Below are positions 45,634 to 54,637 of a stretch of 64,000 nt of DNA, piece after piece; position 1 is the stretch's first letter; each line of letters opens with the position of its first letter. The position numbers were made by a program, and so were the translations under genes. Below the pieces are notes generated by a model that ran no database searches, had not been told where the DNA came from, and was given only the letters and a program-made list of their open reading frames with translations. This DNA comes from Paraburkholderia sp. Tr-20389 (GTDB lineage Bacteria; Pseudomonadota; Gammaproteobacteria; Burkholderiales; Burkholderiaceae), in NCBI RefSeq assembly GCF_017104565.1, contig NZ_JAAGPD010000001.1, positions 62,001 to 126,000 on the forward strand, in the 5' to 3' direction.

Positions 45634-46814
45634 GGCTTCGTCCCGTTGATCTCGGCGAGAAGTTCGTCGTTGTGCTCGCCGAGCAGCGGCGGGTGACGCC
45701 GCACCTGCTGCGGTGTGCCCAGCAGCTTGACGGGAAAGCCGATGTTCTTCACCTTGCCTTCGATGGGATGATCGATCTCCATGCACATGCCGCGCTGCTG
45801 CGCATGCTCGCTGCCGAACGCCTCGGGATACGAGAGGATCGGCCCGGCCGGAATGCCCACCGCGAGCATCGTGTCGATCCAGTCCTCGCAGTCGCGCTTC
45901 GCGAACGACTGCTCCAGCGTTTCGATCAGCGCCTCGCGGTTCTTCAGGCGCAGCGAGACGGTTTCGTATTCGGGGTGCCGCAGCAGTTCGGGACGCTCGA
46001 TCAACTCGCACAGCTTCGTCCACAGCTTCTGGTTGGTCGCGCCCATCACGAAGTAGCCGTCGCGCGCCTTGACCGCCTGATAGGGCGCGCTCATCTTGTT
46101 GCTCGTGCCGAGCGGCGTCGGCGGCACGCCCGTGCCCCAGTAGTCGGACATGTCCCAGATCGAGAACGCCATCGCCGAATCGAACAGCGACGCGTCGATG
46201 TGCTGCCCCTGGCCCGTCTTCTGCGCGCCGATGTACGCGGACAGCAGCCCGTAGACGGCAAACAGCGCACAGCCGATATCGGCGACCGGCACGCCCGCTT
46301 TCACGGGCTTGCCGCCCTTGTAGCCGGTCACGCTCATCACGCCGGACATCGCTTGTGCCATCAGGTCGAAGCCGGGTCGCGACGCCCACGGTCCGCTCTG
46401 GCCGAAGCCGGAGATGCTCGCGTAGACAATCTTCGGATTGATGTCGCGGATCGTGTCGTAGTCGATGCGCAGCCGCTGCACGACGCCCGGCCGGTAGTTC
46501 TCGACGATCACGTCGGCCGTTTTCGCGAGCTTGTAGAAGAACTCGCGGCCTTCGTCGGTCTTGAGGTCGAGCGCAACGGAACGCTTGTTGCGATTCATGT
46601 TCAGGAAGCCCATGCTGTCCGGCCCCTTCATCTTGAAGCCCATCGCGCCGCGCGTCTGGTCGCCTTCGAGCGGCTCGACCTTGATCACGTCGGCGCCGAG
46701 ATCGGCGAGCAGCATGCAGGCGAACGGCCCGGCCATCACCTGGCTGACATCGAGTACGCGGATGCCCTGCAGCGGCAAGGGCCGCGATTGACTGGTTTCG
46801 TCGGCTTGCGACAT
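45630..46814 (-). CDS. CaiB/BaiF-type CoA transferase (family III)
   Basis: 394 residues. Motifs LDVSQVMAGPFACMLLADLGADVIKVE, NRNKRSVALDLK, NYRPGVVQRL and a catalytic Asp in DASLFDSAM (equivalent of formyl-CoA transferase Asp169). It transfers CoA between carboxylic acids. I chose ATG 46814 with AGGAG 9 nt upstream; an ORF start at 46937 adds low-complexity residues. It is followed by the crotonase and the MFS transporter, so a carboxylate is imported, activated and rearranged. Confidence 0.93.
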   Translation of the reverse strand: MSQADETSQSRPLPLQGIRVLDVSQVMAGPFACMLLADLGADVIKVEPLEGDQTRGAMGFKMKGPDSMGFLNMNRNKRSVALDLKTDEGREFFYKLAKTADVIVENYRPGVVQRLRIDYDTIRDINPKIVYASISGFGQSGPWASRPGFDLMAQAMSGVMSVTGYKGGKPVKAGVPVADIGCALFAVYGLLSAYIGAQKTGQGQHIDASLFDSAMAFSIWDMSDYWGTGVPPTPLGTSNKMSAPYQAVKARDGYFVMGATNQKLWTKLCELIERPELLRHPEYETVSLRLKNREALIETLEQSFAKRDCEDWIDTMLAVGIPAGPILSYPEAFGSEHAQQRGMCMEIDHPIEGKVKNIGFPVKLLGTPQQVRRHPPLLGEHNDELLAEINGTKP

Positions 46815-47098
46815 GGATGCGTCTCCTGAAAGGTAAGGGCGTGCGTCGGCCGCGGCGTGAATGCCGTCGGTGCGGGCCGGTTTATGTCGATGGCGATGCG
46901 AGAGGGCGGGCGCAGCGCTCGAACGCTGCGCGGACACGGCTTGGCGTCAATGAAACCGAACTAGCCGTGCGTCGAGAGAAGGGTTGGTGTCATGCCGTCT
47001 CCATGTGTTTGTTGTAGGCACAACTCTCACTTACCTGCGAGACGGCGGCAAGGACGTAACGGTCATGGCTGGATTCGCGAATCGCGAAAGGGGCAGGG

Positions 47099-48052
47099 TC
47101 AATGCGGCGCTTCTGTCAGCGCGGCCACGACATTCTGCAGCGTCTGCGCCTGCGCATGCCCTTCGACGCACGACAGCACATAGCTGCGCTCGTGCCAGTC
47201 GCCTTGCAGTTCGGCGCTGGCGAGTGTGATGTCGGGGCGAAAGCTTTTCAGCACGTCGGGCGGCATCAGGCCGACGCCGAGGCCGTGCCGCACGAAAGCG
47301 AGCATCGTGTCGAAGCCGTTGACGGAGAAGTCGTTGGTGAACTGCCGGCCGCGGCTGCGATACGCGCGCTGTACCGCGGAAAGAATCGCCGAGCCTTTGC
47401 CGAGACTGACGAGGGGGATGTCGAGCAAATCGTCGAGTACGACGGGCGAGTTGGGAAAGCGGAAATGCGACGGACTGTAGACCAGCACGAGGCGGTCTTG
47501 CCGGTACGGTAGCTGCGGCAGGTCCAGAAAGCCGCTCTTTTTCTCGTAGATGCCGATATCGATCACCTTGTCGCGCAGCATCTGCTGGATGATCTTGCTG
47601 TTTTCCTCGATGACCTTCAGCGCAATGCCGGGATACTGCTGCTGGATGCCTGCGATGTCCCGCGCGAGAAATTCGATGATGACGGCCTTCGGTGCGCCGA
47701 TGATGATGCGCCCTTCGAGGCCCTGAACCAGCGCCTGCGCGTCGCCCGTCAGCCGGTCGACCAGCGTGTCGATCTGGCGGATGTAGCGCAGCAGCTTGTC
47801 GCCGGATTCGGTGACTTCGACACCGTGCGGCACGCGCCGGAACAGCTTCGCGCCGAGTTGTTCCTCAAGATCGGAAACACGGCGCGAGGCGGCCGCCACG
47901 GCGAGCCCGAGCTTGTCGGCGGCGCGGGAGATGCTGCCTTCGTCGACGATGGCGAGCACCAGCCGGACAGTGGTCGTATCGAGTCTCACAGTGGTTTCAG
48001 TCTCCAGAGTTCCGTGGCGCTTGCGCGCGGCAAATTTTGCGCGTGCAACCAT
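47099..48052 (-). CDS. LysR-family transcriptional regulator
   Basis: 317 residues from the ATG at 48052, though a GTG at 47989 (at VRLDTTTVRLVLAIVDEG) is the more typical family start. It has the wHTH SISRAADKLGLAVAAASRRVSDLEEQLG and effector domain. The CoA transferase operon begins 285 nt downstream on the same strand, with the GGDEF gene divergent; the first is the likely target. Confidence 0.9.
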   Translation of the reverse strand: MVARAKFAARKRHGTLETETTVRLDTTTVRLVLAIVDEGSISRAADKLGLAVAAASRRVSDLEEQLGAKLFRRVPHGVEVTESGDKLLRYIRQIDTLVDRLTGDAQALVQGLEGRIIIGAPKAVIIEFLARDIAGIQQQYPGIALKVIEENSKIIQQMLRDKVIDIGIYEKKSGFLDLPQLPYRQDRLVLVYSPSHFRFPNSPVVLDDLLDIPLVSLGKGSAILSAVQRAYRSRGRQFTNDFSVNGFDTMLAFVRHGLGVGLMPPDVLKSFRPDITLASAELQGDWHERSYVLSCVEGHAQAQTLQNVVAALTEAPH

Positions 48053-48235
48053 CCTCTTGTCAGCACGAACGGACAAAATTGCGGCATTATGCGTGGCTTG
48101 GCGCGCCGTCCGGCGGTCGTGCATGCGCAATTCGTGTTTACCTGACTCAACCTCACCATTTTCAGGCCGTTAATCCAAAGAACAAAGGTTGCCCTGCGAT
48201 GAGCCGGAATACAGCATCCCGATCACGGCCGAGTC

Positions 48236-49762
48236 ATGTCTGAGAAAGCCTCCATTTTCGCTTCGCTGCTCGCGACACCCACGCCCGAAAAGGCCGTCGT
48301 CAGCCCGTCGGTGCGCGCCGCGCTGCTGTCCGCGCTGTTCGACAATGCGTGGCCGCTGTTCCTGTCGGGCATTTCGAGCGTGTTCGTGGCGATCGTCGCG
48401 TGCTTCCGGCTGCATCAGACGTGGACGGCGCTCTGGTTGATCGCCGATGTCGCCGTGCTGGCGACGCGGCTCGGCATCGTCCGTATTTACGTGGCGCGCA
48501 GCCGCGTCTGCGAGGTCCATCCCGGCCCGTGGGCGGCGCGCTATGCGCCCGTGGGACTCGTCGCATGTCTGCTGCTCGGGCTCGGCACGGCGGCCTGTTT
48601 TCTGTCGCCGGACAAGGAGCTGGCAACGCTCGCGATCATGGTCGCGGCGGGCATCCTCGGCGGCATCGCGTCTCGCAACGCGGCGTTGCCGCGGCTCGCA
48701 ATCGCGCAGATCTTTCTCGGTACGGTGCCCATCGGTATCGGCGCGTTGCTTGCGCCGCAAAGTGGGGCGTGGATTCTCGTCCCGCCGCTCATCGCGTACA
48801 ACGCGGCGATGGTGTCGGTGGTGCGACGCCACTACCAGGGGCTCGTTGCGCTGATGACGGCCGAGCAGCGCCACGCCGAACTCGCCGCGCGCTTCGATGC
48901 GGCGCTCGCGTACATGCCGCACGGCCTGTGCACCGTCGACGGCGCGGGCAACGTGATCATCGCGAACCGCCGCACGGCCGAGCTGTTCGGTGCGACCGTC
49001 GAGACGCTGAAGCTGAATGTGCCGCTGCCGGAATTCATCGGCCATGTAGGCATTGCGCAGTTCGGCGAGACCTTGCACAAGCGGCTCGTGGAGCAGTGCA
49101 ATGCATGGCTCGGCGATGCAAACGGCCCGCTGGACCCGATGGATCTCGAACTCGAAGACGGCCGCCAGCTCGAATTGACTCGCAACCCGGTGCCCGACGG
49201 CAGCGCCGTCATCATCATCGAGGACGTGACGCAGCGGCGGCAGACAGAGGCGAAGATCCTGCATCTAGCGAGTCACGATTCGCTGACAGACCTGCCGAAT
49301 CGCCGCGAATTGCGCGAACGGCTCGAACAGATGCTGAGCGTGCGTGCGCGGCAGCAGGGCGGATCGATCGCGATGATGTATCTGGATCTGGACGGCTTCA
49401 AGCAGGTCAACGACCGGCTCGGCCATTGCGCGGGAGATGAAGTGCTGGAGACGGTCGCCGCGCGGCTGTCGCGGGTGCTGCGTCCGGGCGAACTGGTTGC
49501 GCGGCTGGGCGGCGACGAGTTCGCGATCATTGCCGACCACACGACGCTGCCGTCCGTGGTTGCGCTCGCGCAGCGCGTGATCCGCGACCTCGCGCTGCCG
49601 TATCACCTGTCGACGGGCGACGCGGTGAGCATCGGCACGAGCGTCGGCATTGCGCTGGCAGCGAACGACGATTCCGTCGACGGCCTGATCCGGCGCGCGG
49701 ATCAGGCGTTGTACAGCGCGAAGCAGGCGGGCCGGGGCACGTATCGCGTGGCGAACGCCTAG
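48236..49762 (+). CDS. Membrane PAS-GGDEF diguanylate cyclase
   Basis: 508 residues: five or six N-terminal helices (about 25-205), a PAS-like sensor (about 225-335, AALAYMPHGLCTVDGAGNVIIANRR) and a GGDEF domain (about 340-505) with intact RLGGDEFAII, so c-di-GMP synthesis is likely. The inhibitory I-site position reads RPGE instead of RxxD, so product inhibition may be weakened. It starts 184 nt from the LysR on the opposite strand. Confidence 0.92.
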   Translation: MSEKASIFASLLATPTPEKAVVSPSVRAALLSALFDNAWPLFLSGISSVFVAIVACFRLHQTWTALWLIADVAVLATRLGIVRIYVARSRVCEVHPGPWAARYAPVGLVACLLLGLGTAACFLSPDKELATLAIMVAAGILGGIASRNAALPRLAIAQIFLGTVPIGIGALLAPQSGAWILVPPLIAYNAAMVSVVRRHYQGLVALMTAEQRHAELAARFDAALAYMPHGLCTVDGAGNVIIANRRTAELFGATVETLKLNVPLPEFIGHVGIAQFGETLHKRLVEQCNAWLGDANGPLDPMDLELEDGRQLELTRNPVPDGSAVIIIEDVTQRRQTEAKILHLASHDSLTDLPNRRELRERLEQMLSVRARQQGGSIAMMYLDLDGFKQVNDRLGHCAGDEVLETVAARLSRVLRPGELVARLGGDEFAIIADHTTLPSVVALAQRVIRDLALPYHLSTGDAVSIGTSVGIALAANDDSVDGLIRRADQALYSAKQAGRGTYRVANA

Positions 49763-49789
49763 GTGCCCGGCAACGGCTTGAAAGTACGG

Positions 49790-50110
49790 TTACAGATAGC
49801 TGCAGACGTAGTCGAGCGTTTCGACCACATCGATATCGAAGCGGCTCTTACCGGGCACCGAGAACGACTCGCCGGCGGCATAGGTCTTCCACTCGTCGCT
49901 GCCTTCCAGGCGGATGCGGCACTTGCCGGCCTGCACTTCCATCAGTTCCGGCGCGTCGGTGCCGAAGTTGAGCGTGCCGGGCAGGATCACGCCGAGCGTC
50001 TTGCGCGTGCCGTCAGCGAACAGAACGGTGTGCGAGACGCACTTGCCGTCGAAGTAGACATTGGCTTTCTTGACCACGGAAACCTGGTCGAATTGCGTTG
50101 CGGCCGTCAT
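49790..50110 (-). CDS. ppnP: Pyrimidine/purine nucleoside phosphorylase PpnP family
   Basis: 106 residues with the small cupin fold: [46 protein letters not shown] and [13 protein letters not shown]. PpnP cleaves nucleosides with phosphate. It follows the AroQ gene by 91 nt in the same direction, perhaps on its own transcript. AGAGGGA precedes the ATG. Confidence 0.92.
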   Translation of the reverse strand: MTAATQFDQVSVVKKANVYFDGKCVSHTVLFADGTRKTLGVILPGTLNFGTDAPELMEVQAGKCRIRLEGSDEWKTYAAGESFSVPGKSRFDIDVVETLDYVCSYL

Positions 50111-50201
50111 GGCGATGTCCCTCTGGGTCGTTGTGAATGGATTCGGCAGCGCCATGCGGATGCGACGGCGCGAGCCCGCCATCATACCAATGCCGGCACC
50201 T

Positions 50202-50645
50202 TCACCCGCGCGCAACCGCCGCGACGGCCGCACGCAACCCAAGCGCATAGCTCTCGATCCCAAAGCCGGAAATCTGTCCACTGACGATATCCGCGAACAC
50301 AGAACGATGCCGGAACGCCTCCCGCGCATGAATGTTCGACATATGAAGCTCGACCACGGGGCAGGTGAGGATCGCGAGTGCATCGCGGATGCCATAGCTG
50401 TAATGCGTCCAGGCGCCGGCGTTGATGAGCACCGCGTCTCTCTGCTCCTCGAACGCGCGATGTATCCGCTCGCACATCGCCGCTTCGCTATTGGTCTGGA
50501 ACGATTCGATCGCCACACCCAGTTCCGCGCCGAGCGCGCAGAGCATCGCATCGATATCGGCGAGCGTGACCGTCCCGTACTGCAGGGGATCGCGCTTGCC
50601 GAACATGTTGTGATTGATGCCGTGGAGCATCACGATGGTCTTCAT
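50202..50645 (-). CDS. aroQ: Type II 3-dehydroquinate dehydratase-like protein
   Basis: 147 residues, the normal AroQ length. The type II motif usually reads LNGPNLNLLG; here it is [10 protein letters not shown]. The later blocks are typical ([28 protein letters not shown] with the catalytic His and Arg; [11 protein letters not shown]). So this is a divergent AroQ, possibly catabolic. It is 19 nt after the AroE-like gene in a catabolic cluster. Substrate: dehydroquinate or a near relative. Confidence 0.85.
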   Translation of the reverse strand: MKTIVMLHGINHNMFGKRDPLQYGTVTLADIDAMLCALGAELGVAIESFQTNSEAAMCERIHRAFEEQRDAVLINAGAWTHYSYGIRDALAILTCPVVELHMSNIHAREAFRHRSVFADIVSGQISGFGIESYALGLRAAVAAVARG

Positions 50646-50664
50646 GTGTGTCGTCTCCATGCGT

Positions 50665-51501
50665 TCAGTCGAGCGGCACCGTGAGCCGGTCGATCGCGGC
50701 GCGGGTCTCCGGGCGCACGCCGCGCCACCACGCGAAGGCTTCGGCCGCCTGCTCGACCAGCATGCCCACGCCATCCGCGATACCGTGCACGCCCGCATTG
50801 CGCGCGAGGCGCAGAAACGGCGTGAGCCGCTTGCCGTAAGCAAGCTCATAGGCGGTGCCATGTGGGCTGAATACGCTCGGCGGAACGGGCGGCAGATCGC
50901 CCGTGAGACTCGCCGAGGTCGCGTTGACCACGAGGTCGAAGGGGCCCGCAGTGGCGAGATCGCCATATCCGCAGGCGCGCAGTGCACGGCCGCGCGCGCC
51001 GGTCTGCGCCGCCAGCGCTTCGGCTTTCGACACATCGCGATTCGCGATCACCAGTTCGACGGGGCTCGCGGCGAGGAACGGCAGCAGCGCGCCGCGCGCC
51101 GCGCCGCCCGCGCCGAGCATCAGCACCCGCTTGCCGGCGAGCGGCACGCCGAGGTTGACTTCGATATCGCGCAGCAGACCGATACCGTCGAAATTCTCGG
51201 CGAGAATCCGGCCGTCTTCGAACTTCAGCGCGTTGACGGCGCCCGCCAGCGCCGCGCGTTCGCTGCGTGTGTCGGCGAGCGCGAACGCCTTGAGCTTGAA
51301 GGGCGCCGTGACGTTCATGCCCTTGCCGCCATCGGCCGCGAACTGGCGCACGACATGTGCAAAGCCGTCATCAGGGGCGAGCGGGCCTTCTATCGCAACG
51401 TAGGACATGTCCTGGCGCGTGGCTTCGGCAAACAGGCCGTGAATCAACGGAGACTTCGTGTGTCCGATCGGATTGCCGATCACCGCATACTGGTCAGTCA
51501 T
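50665..51501 (-). CDS. aroE: Shikimate dehydrogenase family protein
   Basis: 278 residues. Motifs GNPIGHTKSPLIHG, NVTAPFK with the catalytic Lys, NFDGIG with the catalytic Asp, and a Rossmann VLMLGAGGAARGALLPF. It interconverts dehydroshikimate and shikimate, or quinate analogues. The gene follows a CoA transferase by 7 nt and precedes aroQ by 19 nt, and a second AroE-like gene lies at 57189, so this is probably a catabolic paralog and not the housekeeping AroE. Confidence 0.9.
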   Translation of the reverse strand: MTDQYAVIGNPIGHTKSPLIHGLFAEATRQDMSYVAIEGPLAPDDGFAHVVRQFAADGGKGMNVTAPFKLKAFALADTRSERAALAGAVNALKFEDGRILAENFDGIGLLRDIEVNLGVPLAGKRVLMLGAGGAARGALLPFLAASPVELVIANRDVSKAEALAAQTGARGRALRACGYGDLATAGPFDLVVNATSASLTGDLPPVPPSVFSPHGTAYELAYGKRLTPFLRLARNAGVHGIADGVGMLVEQAAEAFAWWRGVRPETRAAIDRLTVPLD

Positions 51502-51508
51502 CTGGATC

Positions 51509-52720
51509 TCACTTCGAGTAGAGAACGCCTTCCGTTTGCATCGCGTCGATCTCGGCGGCGGAAAAGCCGAGCGATTGCGCGACTTCGGCGTTGTGCTGGC
51601 CGAGGTCCGGCGCGACATCGCGGATCGTCGTGTCGCAATGGGAGAAGCGAAAAGGCAGGTTCGGCAGGCGCAGCGTGCCGTAACGCGGATGCTGCTGTTC
51701 GACCACCATGCCGCGTGCCTTGATCTGCGGATCGTCGAGCACTTCGTCGATGCGCTGCACTTTTGCGCACGGCACGTCGATGCCGTCGAGCAGCGCCAGC
51801 ACCTGCGCCACCGGGCGCGCGGCCACCCAGGGCTGCACCACCGACAGAATCTCAATCCGGTGCGCGTTGCGGCCCACGCTGTCGTGATAGCGCGTATCGC
51901 CGCCGAAGCCAGCCGGGCCGCCGTGTGTTTCGATCAACGCGGCGAAGCGCTTCCATGCGTCGTCCACCTGCGCCGCGATCACGAGGTCGCCGTCAGCGGC
52001 GCGAAACACGCCATAGAGCGTCGAGGTCGGCATGTCGTGTCCCGTCTGCTCGGGCAGCACGCCGCGCAAGGTGTAGCACTGCACCGCGTACTCGTGCATC
52101 GAGACCAGCGCGTCGTACAGCGCCATGTCGATGTGCTGGCCGCGTCCGCTCGTCGTGCGGCCGAGCAGCGCAGCATTGATCGCCGCGACCGCGTGGATGC
52201 CCGTGTACATGTCGCCGAGCGAAATGCGCAGCAGCGGCGGCGGCTCGCCGGGTGTGCCGACCATTTGCATGATTCCGCTCTTCGCTTCCGCGATCAGGCC
52301 GAAGCCTGCACGATGCGCGTCGGGGCCCGTGTGTCCATATGCGGAGATCGAGCAATAGACGAGGCGTGGATTACGCGCCGATAACGTGTCATAGCCGAGA
52401 CCGAGCTTGTCCAGCGCGCCGGGGCGGTAGTTCTCGACGAACACATCGGCGGAATCGCAGAGACGCTGCATGAATTCCTTGCCCCGCGGATCCTTCATGT
52501 CGACGCTGACGCCGCGCTTGCCCATGTTCAATTGCAGGAAATAGCCGCTTTGCTGGTCGTCGAGCACGGTTGCATGCTGACGTCCGGCGTCGCCGGAGCC
52601 GGGACGTTCGACCTTGATGACTTCCGCGCCGAGGGCAGCGAGGCAGCGGCCCACGTAGGGACCGGCGAGGAAGTGGCTGTAGTCGACGACGCGTATGCCT
52701 TCGAGTGGACGGGCTTGCAT
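51509..52720 (-). CDS. CaiB/BaiF-type CoA transferase (family III)
   Basis: 403 residues with VDYSHFLAGPYVGRCLAALGAEVIKVERPG, NMGKRGVSVDM, ENYRPGALDKLGLGYD and catalytic Asp in DMALYDALVSM. A second family III transferase in the window. It begins where the MaoC gene stops (overlapping by 1 nt) and ends 7 nt before the AroE-like gene. Confidence 0.93.
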   Translation of the reverse strand: MQARPLEGIRVVDYSHFLAGPYVGRCLAALGAEVIKVERPGSGDAGRQHATVLDDQQSGYFLQLNMGKRGVSVDMKDPRGKEFMQRLCDSADVFVENYRPGALDKLGLGYDTLSARNPRLVYCSISAYGHTGPDAHRAGFGLIAEAKSGIMQMVGTPGEPPPLLRISLGDMYTGIHAVAAINAALLGRTTSGRGQHIDMALYDALVSMHEYAVQCYTLRGVLPEQTGHDMPTSTLYGVFRAADGDLVIAAQVDDAWKRFAALIETHGGPAGFGGDTRYHDSVGRNAHRIEILSVVQPWVAARPVAQVLALLDGIDVPCAKVQRIDEVLDDPQIKARGMVVEQQHPRYGTLRLPNLPFRFSHCDTTIRDVAPDLGQHNAEVAQSLGFSAAEIDAMQTEGVLYSK

Positions 52721-53178
52721 CAGTGCGCTCCCGGCCGGCGCGGCACCATCAGACGATGTTCGCCACGTTGAACTACCTGACCATCCTGATTGATCAACTC
52801 CGACGGCAGTACCACGATGCCCCAGCCGGGACGGCTCTTGCTGGGCCGCATCGCGCCCACGCGGAACTTCACGTGCAGCACGTCGTTGACCTTGATGGGC
52901 AGCAGGAAGTCCCACGTCCAGCCGAGCGACATGCCCGGCAGGAAGCGATAGTCGCTCTGCGTCTTGAGGCCGTCGGCAATCGACAGGCCGAACAGCCCAT
53001 GCGCGACGATGCAGCCGAAGTGGCTCGCGTTCGCGTAGGGTTCGTCGACATGCACGGGCGTGTGGTCGCCCGTCAGATCGGCGTAGGCGAGGATGCGTTC
53101 CTTCGTCACGGTGTAGCGCGGGCTCACGCATTCGTCGCCTTCGCGGGCGTCGTCCCAGTACTTTTCGATGATCGTCAT
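52720..53178 (-). CDS. MaoC-like hot-dog dehydratase
   Basis: 152 residues with a hot-dog fold: TKERILAYADLTGDHTPVHVDEPYANASHFGCIVAHGL carries the hydratase Asp...His pair (D-x4-H). It hydrates or dehydrates an acyl-CoA (2-enoyl/3-hydroxy). Its partner CoA transferase follows immediately. Start at 53178, 2 nt after the VOC stop. Confidence 0.9.
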   Translation of the reverse strand: MTIIEKYWDDAREGDECVSPRYTVTKERILAYADLTGDHTPVHVDEPYANASHFGCIVAHGLFGLSIADGLKTQSDYRFLPGMSLGWTWDFLLPIKVNDVLHVKFRVGAMRPSKSRPGWGIVVLPSELINQDGQVVQRGEHRLMVPRRPGAH

Positions 53179-53180
53179 GT

Positions 53181-53573
53181 TCACGCCTCCGCGCGCGGAT
53201 CGATGTTCAACGCCTGTGCCACGCACGTTGCGGGCTTCGCCTGGATCAGTTCGACGGCGAGGCCATCGGGCAGGCGCAGCCAGTTGCGTCCTTGCGGCAT
53301 GTCGCTGACGCCATAGGGTCGGGCCGCAGCCAGGGCGGCTTCGAGGTCTTCGCACATCACGCCCAGATGCGCGAGACGCCCTTCCGGGCCTTCGTGCTGC
53401 GGCGCGTGAATGAACTGCAGGCCGCCCAGCGTCCAGTACTGGCGCGGCGCGTCGACCGTACCGTCGACTTCGCGCATCGTCATGCCGAGCACGTCTTCGA
53501 AGAAGCGGATGTGCCACCGGATGTCCTTCACCCAGATCGCCACGTGTTCCACATAAGCCCTGGAGCCGTTCAT
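53181..53573 (-). CDS. VOC/glyoxalase-like protein
   Basis: 130 residues of one glyoxalase fold: YVEHVAIWVKDIRWHIRFFEDVLGM, HEGPEGRLAHLGVMC and LPDGLAVELIQ. Metal-ligand His/Glu positions are present (H, H, E). It may be a methylmalonyl-CoA epimerase-like or dioxygenase-like enzyme. Its ATG overlaps the reductase stop by 4 nt. Confidence 0.85.
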   Translation of the reverse strand: MNGSRAYVEHVAIWVKDIRWHIRFFEDVLGMTMREVDGTVDAPRQYWTLGGLQFIHAPQHEGPEGRLAHLGVMCEDLEAALAAARPYGVSDMPQGRNWLRLPDGLAVELIQAKPATCVAQALNIDPRAEA

Positions 53574-54520
53574 GCCGTTGCCTCCTTGCGCTGCACGTCG
53601 GCCATCGCGCGTTCGATGCCCTTGATGCACGACACCAGCGTCGCGTTGACGGGCGTCGGCACGCCGAGGCGCTCGCCCCAGCGCACGACCGAACCGTTGA
53701 TGAAGTCGATCTCCGTGATCGAGCCTTTTTCGAGGCTTTGCAGCATCGAGGTCTTGAATGCGGGCGAGAGACCTTCCGCCGCGAGTGTCCACGCCTGTTC
53801 GGGGTCCGTCATCGACAGCCGGATGCCGGCGGCTCCCGCTGTGGCAATCGCTTCGGATACGGCGGCGAGGGCGGTCGCCTTCAGCAGCGGTTCGTCATAG
53901 AGTTGACCGTAGGTGAGACGGGTGATGCCCGTGAGCGCGCCCGTCGCAACGTTCACGAGGAGCTTGTCCCACATGGTTCCTTTGATGTTGTCGCTGACCG
54001 TGGTCAGCAGACCCGCGTCGTTGAAGGCCCTGGCGATCGCCTGCACGCGCGGCGTGAGCCCGCCGTCGAGTTCGCCGATGCAGGTCGCCTTGCCCGTCAC
54101 GCCGGACTGGATATGCCCCGGCCCGCGCAGCACGCCGCCGACATACGTCTTGCCCGCCAGCACGCGTTCCGCACCGACGATGCCCGCGAGGATGTCTTCG
54201 TGGCCGAGGCCGTTCTGCAAGGACAGCACGCGGGTCTCGGGCCCGACCAGCGCGAGCGCGCCGCGCATTGCCGCATCGGTCTGAAACGACTTGACCAGAA
54301 CGACGACCAGATCGACTACGCCGACTTCGCCGGCATGCGTCGCCGCGCGTACGGCGATGCGGCGGGAACCGCGTTCATCCTCGACTTGCAGGCCGTCGCG
54401 CCGCATCGCATCGACATGGACGGGCGAACGGTCCAGCAGCCAGGTTTCGTGGCCGCCTTCCGTGAGTGTGGCGCCGATCGCGCAACCCAATGCGCCGGCG
54501 CCGAGAATCGCAATCTTCAA
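53570..54520 (-). CDS. Ketopantoate reductase family protein (2-dehydropantoate 2-reductase-like)
   Basis: 316 residues. An N-terminal Rossmann fold LKIAILGAGALGCAIG, then LVKSFQTDAAMRG, LQNGLGHEDIL, and the C-terminal KGTMWDKLLVNVATGALTGITR with the catalytic Lys. PanE-like enzymes reduce ketopantoate or other branched 2-oxo acids with NADPH. It starts at a TTG with an AAGGAG ribosome site 7 nt away; the upstream ATG (54637) lies in the LysR promoter. First gene of a six-gene catabolic run. Confidence 0.88.
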   Translation of the reverse strand: MKIAILGAGALGCAIGATLTEGGHETWLLDRSPVHVDAMRRDGLQVEDERGSRRIAVRAATHAGEVGVVDLVVVLVKSFQTDAAMRGALALVGPETRVLSLQNGLGHEDILAGIVGAERVLAGKTYVGGVLRGPGHIQSGVTGKATCIGELDGGLTPRVQAIARAFNDAGLLTTVSDNIKGTMWDKLLVNVATGALTGITRLTYGQLYDEPLLKATALAAVSEAIATAGAAGIRLSMTDPEQAWTLAAEGLSPAFKTSMLQSLEKGSITEIDFINGSVVRWGERLGVPTPVNATLVSCIKGIERAMADVQRKEATA

Positions 54521-54527
54521 CTGGCTT

Positions 54528-54533
54528 CTCCTT
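54528..54533 (-). promoter_or_regulatory. Ribosome site that fixes a TTG start
   Basis: AAGGAG on the minus strand, 7 nt before the TTG at 54520, where the Rossmann motif begins. Confidence 0.75.
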
Positions 54534-54637
54534 GACGTGTGACCAAACGATAGGAGTTGCCGCCTATGCTGACAATGCAATGGCCGCAATGGCATCATTG
54601 CGACACGCAATAACGCGCGATAGAGCCGATCACGCAA

